Assembly (NCBI RefSeq): GCF_040958095.1
Contig: NC_091188.1
Coordinates: forward strand, 42,481,036 to 42,545,035
Source of the DNA: Procambarus clarkii
Lineage: Eukaryota > Arthropoda > Malacostraca > Decapoda > Cambaridae
Reading direction: 5' to 3'
DNA length: 64,000 nt
Position 1 is the first letter of the stretch. Each line of letters opens with the position of its first letter. The notes beneath the pieces are model-generated. The model searched no databases, was not told where the DNA came from, and saw nothing but the letters and a program-made list of their open reading frames with translations. Positions 35,593-44,840 of this stretch are shown piece by piece. The position numbers were made by a program, and so were the translations under genes.

Positions 35593-38094
35593 CCAGCGTT
35601 GAATGTAATGAAACGCCATTTTCTGGGTGAGACCCGGAGGCTCCCCAGAGCTTTACCAGGCTGATATGCTAATGTCAGACTTTGGCATCTGTCATGTGTA
35701 TGGAGTTCTAGGGCCTACCGGGGACCACGACCAGAACCTGGCCCCCTCAGAGAGGGGCAAGGGGAGCAATGGCCTATAGAAACCCCCGTGTGGTTGGAAG
35801 CATTCTATGTCTGACATCGACTGGGTCAAGCATCCAGAAAGGTAAGCATTCCAAAACAAACCCATATTCTGGTGAAAATTGCTACCTAAAGCCGAACTAG
35901 TGGATAGAACTCCCCAACAGAAAACAAGCAAACTAGTATGATGTCACACGTCACTGTACCGCTGTCTGCACAGCTCCCCCCTCCCCGGGAGGGGGAAGGG
36001 GGAGCCCCAGACCTCTCACGCCGGCTATACACTCATCAGTTCTGAGGCTGGATGTCAAAACACACGAAAAACCGCCGACCGGAGGGAGGGAGGGTTGCTG
36101 GGGAGCCTCCGGGTCTCACCCAGAAAATGGCATTTCATTACATTCAACGCTGGTTTTCTGGGGGGAGCCCCGTTGGCTACCCGGAGCTAACTACCCACAG
36201 AGGAAGGTCAAAGGGATGGAACCGGGAGGCGGACACCACGCACCCCCCTCCGGAAGCAAGACAACTGGCAGCAAACGCCAACCCTAGGCGCCACAGCCCC
36301 GAAAGGGCCTGGGAACAACACGAGAACAACAAGCAGCAAGGCCCCAGTACGAACTCCAAAGATCCATGCCCGAATGACAGCAAGGACACATCGCTCAGAC
36401 AGCAGCGAGAGCAGCGAAGTCACAAACGACACGGGCCTGGGGGAAGAACACAGGCAGGTTAGCCGCAAGAACACAGCTGACAACCCGGGACACCATCACC
36501 CGCGAACCGGGAAGAACAGAACCGGATCAACGCAAAACGCGCCCCAGACACAGACGCTGTAGCACGCAAATAACAGCGGACGGCCGCCACTGAACACAAA
36601 ACACGACACACCCGCAGCCTGACCAACCAAGCACCAACAAACCAAGGACCCCTCCAAAACGCGGCAGCCCCACCCCGTGCTAGAAAAGATGGAGACTGCT
36701 GCCACCGAACAACCAAAACGCTAAAACCGAAGGAGCAAGAAACTCAGCGACCCCACCACCAAAGGCAAATGCCAAAAGGAAAAAGAGCCGACGAAAAAAC
36801 AAACCGGAACCGAAGGGGCACTACCAACCGAGGAGAAGACAGAGCACACTGACCAGAGACCAGGACGGTGCAAGCGGCGCACGAACAGGCCGGAGGTGAA
36901 ACAACGCACGAGACAGCTTACTAACGGTGCAGAAGCAACACCAAGACCGAAAGCAAGCCGAAGCGGCTCCGCCAGCGCCGCACGAAAAGAGGCGACAGTA
37001 TGTGGCAAGACGACGGCCCCCAACCCCCACCAGAAAACCAAGCCGACGCTAACAACTGCAGCCACCTAAGAAGGGACAGGAGGAAAAGGAAGGACCGCCA
37101 AAATATCCCATACTACCGCCAAGAAGAAGTACGCAGGTGGGACACCTACCACGAAGCCACCCGACCACCAACCGGAGGCGAGACCGCAAGGCAGAACGTA
37201 AGCAGCCCCGACAAGGCCCCTCCGAGCCCAGGAAAAGGCGGAGCCGCGGGAAGATCTCGGGCGCGACCACCGAAACCCAGGCGGCACAAGGAGATGGAAC
37301 GTCTGCCGAACAGAAAAACTCCACCAAAGCAAGCAAGCCCGCCAGGAGTTCAGAAACGACGGGTCCGACGGTGAGACATTGCAAGACCCCGAAAAGCCAA
37401 CCGGCAGGGTAAGCCAGGAAACCGAAGAAGGCAGAAGGGTTGCCTCCAGAAACAGTACCCGAACCAAGGGGTACGAGCAACTGCAACAGACTGAGACAAA
37501 TAAGCGCACCACAGGTCACAGGCTGAAAGCACGCCCAAGAAGCCAAGGAACGCACGCAGAACACCCCTGTGGCAGAGGAGGAAACAAGGGAACGCACAAG
37601 GAAAGGAAGCAGTGGAAACCCCCCCCTTCCCTCCCACAGCAGCAAGTGCAGGCAAAACCGACCAAAGGAGATGCCAGGAAAACGACTGGGGAGAGGCAGG
37701 ACAAAAGAGCTGAAGCACAAACCCCAGGAAACAACCAGGGGTGGACAATCAGGCAGGGACAGAAAAACCCGATGCACATAAGAGGGCCAAGCCAGGGACC
37801 TAAAGACCATGAAAAACAACAAGCAAACCCCCATACCCAAACCCTAGGCACAAAACAGCAGCAAAGTGCCACACCACAACCGGACACAGGAACAAGGACA
37901 CGCCACCGCGAAACACGGTACCAATGCACACGTGCAGTAGCAGCAACAGGCACCACCACAACATGCAACATGTAAATAACAACTCGCTTCTGCAAAGGCA
38001 GAGAACGGAGCAGGCAGACCCCAGACAGGGCCAACGGAGACACGACAGAACCCAGCAGGCCCAGGAACCTGCACACCAGGTGACCGACGGCGGA

Positions 38095-38515
38095 GAACCC
38101 TGCTCGATACCTGCTGGATGGGGTTCTGGGAGTACATTTACACCCCAAGCGCGGCCCGAGACTAGGCTAGACCGGCCAGAGGGTGGCCCACCAGGCAGCT
38201 GCTGGGAGCGGCCTGCAGGCCCACATACCCCCCACAACCAGGATGGGTCGGAACTTCTATTCGAAAATAGGCTAGTGTGCCCTGGAAGTCCTCGGACGTA
38301 CCAGCAATATGGCGTATGCTCACTAGTAGGTCGTGTAACAACCGCAGACCTCTGATGGTTATACAGTGTTCCCCAATTGTGCCTATAGCACCACTGCACT
38401 CCACTGGTACTATCCCGCAAGTTCTTCCATATAGGCGGGACCCAAGAGCCAGAGCTCAAACCCCGCAAGCACAACCAGGAGAGCCCTACCAGGTGAGTAC
38501 ATAACCAGCACCACA
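38095..38515. mobile_element. composite LINE fragment inside DIRS copy 2
   Basis: On the minus strand a short frame reads GTIGEHCITIRGLRLLHDLL and PTHPGCGGYVGLQAAPSSC, resembling the C-terminus of LINE-A (ENSINIRGPKLFNTLP, then QPGCDSYVRLRAAAS). Fused to it at 38425-38510 is the family-B tail (aggcgggacccaagagccag, then ccccgcaagcacaacc, then aggtgagtac) in opposite orientation to that frame. It interrupts the DIRS interior and so is younger than that element. Confidence 0.6.
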
Positions 38516-39185
38516 ACCCACACACCTCATAACACGAAAAAAGGTGGGTCTCCTGAATGACTCTAGCATGGGTTGGACATGCACATGAGGGGGACAGGAA
38601 GGGTTGAAAAAGGGACAGTCATTGGTGTGCGAATGGTCTCAGTCGTACAGAAATATACCTAAATAAAGACAGGTATATAAACATCTCTGCATCCAGCGCC
38701 CAGCCAAAAGACGCCAGAACCCAGAAACTAACCTGTCGAACGGAGGCACGAACGTGACACGACCCAACAGTGCCCAGAAGATCCTGGGAGCACCGCCAGG
38801 TGAAGAAGCCAGAGCCGGACACGCAGGAAAGCAGGGTAGAGGCAAAGGAGGCGGTCCACACCCATGACACAGGGAAAACCTCAGCATCCTCCCCAAAGCT
38901 GGAAACCAGGACACCCCCGGAGCGAAGGGGCACATACCGGAGCAAGGGAGAAGAGCGAGAGGCGAAGCACCTGAAAAAAAAGGGCGCAAAACACCAGCAC
39001 GAAAACACACCGCCCAGACCAAAACAAACTCCACGGCGCATGCGCATGACACGCTGGCCGAACCGCACAATCCGCTCTGCGGGAAGGCGCCAACCAGGAC
39101 TACTGCACTACAAAAGTACCCAAAAGAGGAAGCAGGAACAACAAAACCAGCCAACGAAGCGAAGACAGAGCCCAAAAGGGAATAC

Positions 39186-39319
39186 CAACCGGGTCACAAG
39201 CAGCCCAACCGGGCCACAAGTACCCAACAGGGCCACAAGTAGCCCAACCGGGCCACAAGCAGCCCAACCGGGCCACAAGCAGCCCAACCGGGCCACAAGC
39301 AGCCCAACCGGGCCAAAAC
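39186..39319. repeat. 20-bp tandem repeat
   Basis: Six to seven copies of agcccaaccgggccacaagc, with one unit shortened by a base. It lies within the interior of DIRS-like copy 2 and is absent from the corresponding part of the other copies. Confidence 0.9.
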
Positions 39320-41425
39320 GGCAATCCGGACGAGGAGCCGATAGACGTTCCAATAATGCGGGAAGTAGTGAAAACCTTCCCGAACCCTCGAGAACACCGA
39401 AGCCAACACTAGTCCCGAAGGCACACAAAGGCACAGGCGCACCTGAGACCAGAAGTCACGTAGAACCCCAAAAACAGGGAAACATGACGAAGACACCGTC
39501 TCCAAAAAAAGGGGGGGGAAGCATCCACCCACAGGACGGAACCAACCAACTCAAAGGCCAAGGAACCGAGCCCGGGGAGGGGCCGACGCCCAACAACATG
39601 TACGGTGAGTGGGGAGGAAAAACCCCACTCAGAGTAACCACAAGCCCCGCCTAGAGGGGGAGAAAAACCCCCACGGGGTCCTACGGGGCCAAGGCCCCCC
39701 CAAGTCAGCCCCTCCCCAGACCGGGGAACCTACACGACAGGCCCCGTGGCCGAGCCGTCCCCCCCAAAGCCCCAGCCGTACCAGAAAACCAGGTCAAAAA
39801 CACTAAGGAAGGGAGCCCACTGGCAGACTCTTACAACACGGCTGGAAGAACAGGCTCAAATGCCCCCGTCACTACCCTGGAAGGGGAATTCCCCTTGATT
39901 GCCCGAGTCTCAAAACCATCAAACCCTGCCCCGAATCTACAGATGGTAAGGAACCGGATGCAGGCAGGAAGGGGGGATCCAGGGAAAAGACAAGGGGGCA
40001 TGGAAGGAACCGAAGCAACCAACACCCCCAAGTCCCAGTCCCAACATGAACCAAAACGGGGCAGCCCCGGGGCTCCCAGGGAGCAAACAAATGAGAGCGT
40101 TGCCACCACCAAGGCTCAAAGTGCAACGCCCCTGCTGCCCACACCCGCTTAGTCAGCACAGCTGTGTAACCGAGCCACAACGAGCAACAAAACTCGCAGG
40201 ACTCCGGGTTGAAGGTGTCACCGACCCCACAGGCAGCAGACGGAGGCAAAACAGAGTCACCCAGAGACAAGGGGTGAGAGCAACCCTCAAACTCGCTGGA
40301 AGCGAGGGGGGGGACTCTGGGGTCACATCCATCGGACCCGCGCGCCCCCAGGGGTTTACCAGGGTCCCGAGCGTTTACTATAAGAAGACACACACTCAGG
40401 TAATCCCAGGCAGGGTACTGCTAACTGGCGCCCAAAGCTACCAAACAACTTTCTAAGAGCTGAACCCCCGGGACGTGTACACTCACGGGGACCTAGCAGG
40501 GGGTACCACCAGAAAATACTCAGAACACAAGGGACACAAGGGGCAAGAACGAAGGCAGACCCCCCCCTCACCAGGTAGATAAACAAAAAGAAAAAGAAAA
40601 CCCCGCAAGAGGACAGCGTACCCAAGCAGAACAGAGCCGGCCGCTAAGATTGGTAAAGACAAGCTGCACAGTACCCTGCGCCCCACCAGTGCAAAAACTG
40701 CCCCTTACTCTAAGGCGAACAAGGGAGACAGAACACCCGAGCACACAAAGAGCGGCCAAAAACCAAGCAGTAAACGACCTAGCAGGGGTGGGACCCAAGG
40801 AACTTGTGGAAGGTGGCCCCAAGCCCCAAGGGCAGTACTTACAGGGCACCTAGGGAAGGGAACCCTAGGCGCATGCAGCCCGAGTACTGGAGACTCACTC
40901 CCGGCTCACGCACCACCTAGAAGACAGACACCACACTCTAGGTACAGTGCTGAAACAACTACTGGAGCCGAAGCACACAACCGGTGCCTATAGCATTAGC
41001 CGAAGAACTGATGAGTGTATAGCCGGCGTGAGAGGTCTGGGGCTCCCCCTTCCCCCTCCCGGGGAGGGGGGAGCTGTGCAGACAGCGGTACAGTGACGTG
41101 TGACATCATACTAGTTTGCTTGTTTTCTGTTGGGGAGTTCTATCCACTAGTTCGGCTTTAGGTAGCAATTTTCACCAGAATATGGGTTTGTTTTGGAATG
41201 CTTACCTTTCTGGATGCTTGACCCGGTCGATGTCAGACATAGAATGCTTCCAACCACACGGGGGTTTCTATAGGCCATTGCTCCCCTTGCCTCTCTGAGG
41301 GGGCAGGTTCTGGCCATGGTCCCCGGTAGGCCCTAGAACTCCATACACATGACTGATGCCAAAGTCTGACATTAGCATATCAGCCTGGTAAAGCTCCGGG
41401 GAGCCGACGGGGCTCCCCCCAGAAA

Positions 41426-42430
41426 ATCGTATGCAACCACTAATAAGTAATGGTAGACCAAACTAAACAAAACTTGGTCCGACTACAGTAAAAAGCTCGG
41501 TACCTTCTTCCAGCAAATGTAAGTAGTATTGTCGGAACAAAGGCTGCGAGAGGTAATAAGACAAATTTCTGCAGGAAGTACCGAATCAGCTGGGTAGTTA
41601 CAGAATTTTCATTATTTTTTTTTTGTTAACACCCAAGCGAGTACAGCAACAAACAACTTCTAACTTTTGTTAGCAAGCAGAGAGAATTTCCCTTACCATA
41701 GCTCAAGGTAAGCCTTATCCATTTGTTCCTGGAATATGACCAACAAATTGGTCAAAAATTAGGTAACCAATTACTGGCGAGTGAACAAAGGCTGTGGGCC
41801 ACTGGTAGAAACTGCCTACCAGTCAAGTAATACCAAACCTAGCCTCTGGTCAGGTTGTAAGAACAGAAATTTAAAAATCAGCCACAGGTAAACTGTAAAC
41901 AAGGATAGCAATTTAACTTACAAAATTAACTTATTACAGAAAATTCCAGCAGTGGCAAAAATCATAACAGAACCAAGTCAACTTGTATACCAAGAAAGGC
42001 TGAAAATTACAAGGCTAACATTTTGACATATATGACATGACATGTTGACCAGACCACACACTAGAAGGTGAAGGGACGACGACATTTCGGTCCGTCCTGG
42101 ACCATTCTTAAGTCGATGGACACGACATGGCTAACCTCACCAAGACATTAAATATATTAATTAACCAGCTAAATAATGCTAATTGAGACTACTTCAATAA
42201 ATCCAATAAAGAAAGAGAAGAGGGAAGAACATCAAGTATCCCAAGTCTCTCAGAGTGCAACAGCCCATAGAACAGCTTTCTTACATAAGTCATAAAGGCC
42301 AGGACAGTGCTACAGTTCTTGAGGATTTGTGAGCAACTTATCACAAAGAACAGGGTGACTCCTTGACAGTGCTTCAGCTTAACTTGTCAAGACCATACTT
42401 TCTATTTTACTGATAAATGTGTGCAGAAAC
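41426..42430. other. intron sequence with one foldback fragment
   Basis: Within the last host intron. 42046-42119 is a half-palindrome of the foldback family (gttgaccagaccacacacta, then gacgacgacatttcggtcc). The remainder is unrecognised AT-rich sequence. Confidence 0.6.
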
Positions 42431-42449
42431 AACTGTCAATAAGAACAAA

Positions 42450-42532
42450 TCCACAAGGGCCGTGACGAGGATTCGAACCTACGTCCAAGATCATCCCAGG
42501 CGCTGCCTTAATTAACTGAGCTACAGCATGGT
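42450..42532 (-). repeat. tRNA-like module, left arm
   Basis: On the minus strand it shows an A-box-like tagctcagttaattaagg and a B-box-like ggttcgaatcctcgtcacgg. It is a SINE head rather than a functional tRNA, since acceptor pairing is poor. Confidence 0.75.
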
Positions 42533-42892
42533 CATTTGATGCATCACGCTATTGTGAATTCTAATAATAATAAATAAATAAATAAATAAATGTTTATTCA
42601 GGTAAGGTACATACATACAAGAGATTTTACAAAAATTGATAGATTTATAGATAGAGCTAGTACATACAATGCCTAAAGCCACTATTACACAAAGCGTTTT
42701 GGGTAGGAAAAACATTAAAGACTAAAACTTAATACTAATTGAGTTTAAAGTGTAGAATGTGTTGAGAACAAATAAAAATAAAAATAAAAAAGGGGAGAAC
42801 ATGGCTGAAAAAGCAGCACAAATACAATTAGGTCGACAAACAGCGCTGTTTAAAAAAAAACAGATGGGTTGACAATAGAGGGGTAAAGTAGG

Positions 42893-43246
42893 TTACAGGG
42901 AATTTATTAGATAGTGCTTCGTTTTTATCTTAAACTGGTTGAGAGAGGTACAGTCTTTAACATGATTGGGAAGGTCATTCCACATTCTGGGTCCCTTGAT
43001 TTGTAGAGCATTTCTAGTTTGATTAAGTCGTACTCTTGGAATATCAAAACTGTATTTGTTTCTGGTGTGGTCCCCATGGGTTCTGTTACAATCCATGAGC
43101 AATTCTGTGTGTAATGAAGTAAGGGCGAAGAGGTAGAACGGCCTATTGACATAGCTCGAGTGCATGGGGGAGTTGTGTAAAACCCTGGTTTGTGTCTCGG
43201 AGAGGCTGCAGGATCCAAGTAAGTTAGGTACAACTTCTGGTTTCAA
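42893..43246 (-). pseudogene. LINE C-terminal coding fragment
   Basis: A 117-codon open frame on the minus strand, with HNSPMHSSYVNRPFYLFAL, then FDIPRVRLNQTRNALQIKGP, then RMWNDLPNHVKDCTSLNQFK. The G-x-x-x-WN-x-LP pattern near the end is typical of the region after the RT domain in many LINEs. The catalytic RT is absent. The 3' end downstream matches the remnant at 962-1225. Confidence 0.8.
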
Positions 43247-43255
43247 TTTTTTTTT

Positions 43256-43344
43256 ACCATGTCATAGCTCAGTCGATTAAGGCAGCGTCTGGGATGATCT
43301 CGGACGTAGGTTCGAATCCTCGTCACGGCCCTTGTGGACTTGTT
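43256..43344 (+). repeat. tRNA-like module, right arm
   Basis: Plus-strand A-box-like tagctcagtcgattaagg and B-box-like ggttcgaatcctcgtcacgg, then cttgtggacttg. Mirror image of the left arm at 42450-42532. Confidence 0.75.
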
Positions 43345-43539
43345 CATTTGATGCATCATGCTGTTGTGATTTCTGTGTGTAACTGTCAATAAGCATTCCA
43401 TATCTACACATAAGCTGTTTAAATAATTAACAAGTAAAAATACACCTTCTAAAATGCTTAAGAATAGCCGTTATGACAACTTAAGGTTTCTAGTGCATCA
43501 TTTTAATATGCAAAAGAAACTAAAATACTGTATATACTT

Positions 43540-43541
43540 GC
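43540..43541 (-). other. GC-type splice donor
   Basis: On the minus strand the exon ends ...CTACTTACAG and the intron starts gcaagtatata. AG/GCAAGT is the consensus of the minor GC-AG intron class. A GT four bases further on would put the next exon out of frame, whereas the GC donor joins in phase 0 to the exon at 22841. Confidence 0.75.
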
Positions 43542-43712
43542 CTGTAAGTAGTATGAATTGACAACGAGGAAGAAGTATATAACTACAATGACAAGGAAGA
43601 TGCTTGAAATGATATCATTAATATTTCCCACCAAGCCAAACAGAGCCAGGATGATGAACGTAATCTGCACCAGCTGCCACCCTAACCACGGAGTCATCAG
43701 ACTCGGTTTATC
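43542..43712 (-). CDS. host membrane protein, internal exon with two membrane segments
   Basis: A 171-bp exon (57 codons, phase 0 at both ends). The acceptor is tttcctttcag before GATAAACCG at 43712, and the donor is the GC type at 43541. It encodes DKPSLMTPWLGWQLVQITFI, continuing through two hydrophobic stretches (about residues 11-33 and 34-54) to FLVVNSYYLQ. The pattern of a W near the start of the first helix and a YFFLVVxSYY ending is one I associate with small four-helix arthropod membrane proteins of DUF4728 type, from memory. It joins upstream to 47596-47678 and downstream to 22455-22841. Confidence 0.82.
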
Positions 43713-43809
43713 CTGAAAGGAAATTTGTATTACAGATAATTTTGTAGCTTTGCTAAGAAAAAATATTTAAACAAATACTGCAAATACTCACAGCATTCAT
43801 AATATTGTA

Positions 43810-44038
43810 CAGTGGCACCTCGATTAATGAGCGGCTCTATCTACGAGCATTTTGAGTAACAAGCGAGCCACTCGCAGAACATTTGTCTCTACTAACAAGC
43901 TTTTTCACGATTAAAGAGTGTTTCCGCTGGTTTTTGGACACCTTTTACGACAGTTTTGTTGTTGTTTTGCAAGATGAGTTTTCCACATGACGAGCTTGGT
44001 GCCGGAACAGATTAAACTTGTTAATCGAGGTGCCACTG
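43810..44038 (-). mobile_element. pogo/Tigger-type MITE, 229 bp
   Basis: Non-autonomous DNA transposon flanked by TA (43808-43809, 44039-44040) with inverted ends CAGTGGCACCTCGATTAA. It has no coding capacity. It matches the element at 45900-46128 in opposite orientation and has the same length. Confidence 0.9.
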
Positions 44039-44040
44039 TA

Positions 44041-44697
44041 TAATTCTCATCAAATTTGGTACAAAATTCTATTAACCCCTAAACTGCAAGGCATGTCATT
44101 TTTTCAAAGGCGTGAATGATATGTATGACATACGTAACACGTTTTACCATGTGGTGTGCACCTTGGAGTAGTCAGGTTATGAAGGGTTCTCTTGTAAATA
44201 AATAGCTCTCAAGTACAAATAAGATACTTATAACAATCCTATTTTTGTTCATTAAAAATAAACAATGGGTAATTTGTCAAAACTAGATTATATTTAACTT
44301 TATCCATATATCAGCTATTATTTCTTTACAAATAATAAAGTTAAGGTAATTTATAATATTATAAAATATAATATTTACCAAAAATATTTCCTGTTAAATA
44401 ATAAGAAAAAATTACAAAGGTAAACAAATGCATGCACTCTGTGGTGACAAAATCAATTGATGAGCATAATTGTAAATGTGCCGCATCAACGCTATGATGA
44501 GGTATTGGTGATTTATCCCCCCCCCCCCCATCTTCTTATCACATAACATTACATAAAAAATACTTTACTTAAAATGTTTTGGGTTAGTCCTCAAAATTGT
44601 TCTTCAAGCCAATGTACTCACATAATCCTACAAGATTACAAATATATATATCAGACCAGAAGACCATCTTCTGGTCTTATATATATACTGCTTCCTC
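44041..44697. other. intron sequence, no gene
   Basis: AT-rich, with a C run near 44516-44529. A hairpin with arms agaccagaaga and tcttctggtct lies at about 44652-44677, bordered by TA runs. Nothing else recognised. Confidence 0.5.
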
Positions 44698-44840
44698 GGT
44701 GAGTCCCGTAGCTACAGTGGTCTAGATCCTTGACTCATAATCGAGGATCCCGGGTTTGATTCCTATGTGGGACAGAAATGGTTTGGCAAGTTTCCTTTTA
44801 CCTGATGCTCAGGAGCTAGGTAACTGCTGTGGGTTGCATC
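44698..44840 (+). mobile_element. tRNA-like SINE head and body
   Basis: cccgtagctacagtggtcta resembles an A box, and cccgggtttgattcctatg resembles a B box. A body follows with cagaaatggtttggcaag and ctcaggagctaggtaactg. It abuts the 3' tail of LINE-F, which runs in the opposite direction. Confidence 0.65.

Larger units (their letters stand above)
35593..41425 (-). mobile_element. DIRS-like retroelement copy 2 (fossil), both arms present
   Basis: About 5.8 kb, bounded by inverted terminal arms: left 35593-36045 and right about 40985-41425. The arms are nearly identical by eye over roughly 400 bp, so the insertion is recent relative to copy 1. Next to the left arm, 36100-36200 carries sequence complementary to the outer tips of both arms. 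This is the internal complementary region expected of DIRS elements, which use it to rejoin their ends during replication. Interior on the minus strand: recombinase-like region (about 36200-37150) and gag-like region (about 39800-40860). I do not recognise the RT. The coding region is broken in several places, and the element also carries a LINE-derived insertion and a 20-bp tandem repeat. Confidence 0.82.
42444..43380. mobile_element. composite retroelement with tRNA-like inverted arms and 13-bp duplication
   Basis: A 937-bp block flanked by identical aactgtcaataag at 42431-42443 and 43381-43393, read as a target-site duplication. Its ends are tRNA-like modules in inverted orientation (42450-42532 minus, 43256-43344 plus), about 90% alike. 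Between them is the 3' part of a LINE on the minus strand, with a (TAAA)n-type tail at 42559-42590. Both tRNA modules are followed on the plus strand by catttgatgcatcacgct, then attgtga, or a close variant. Because the duplication encloses everything, the whole block appears to have moved as one unit. Confidence 0.75.

Noticed and set aside
38770-39654. 294-codon plus-strand frame rich in Arg/Pro/Lys with AQPGHKQPNRATSS-type repeats
   Set aside because: Antisense shadow inside the GC-rich interior of DIRS-like copy 2. The repeat is the 20-bp tandem array.
42450-43344. Two functional tRNA genes in inverted orientation
   Set aside because: Both have recognisable A- and B-box-like strings but poor acceptor-stem pairing, and they lie inside a mobile block. 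They are better read as SINE-type heads.
44698-44770. tRNA gene
   Set aside because: The tRNA-like part runs straight into a SINE-type body and lacks matching acceptor arms.
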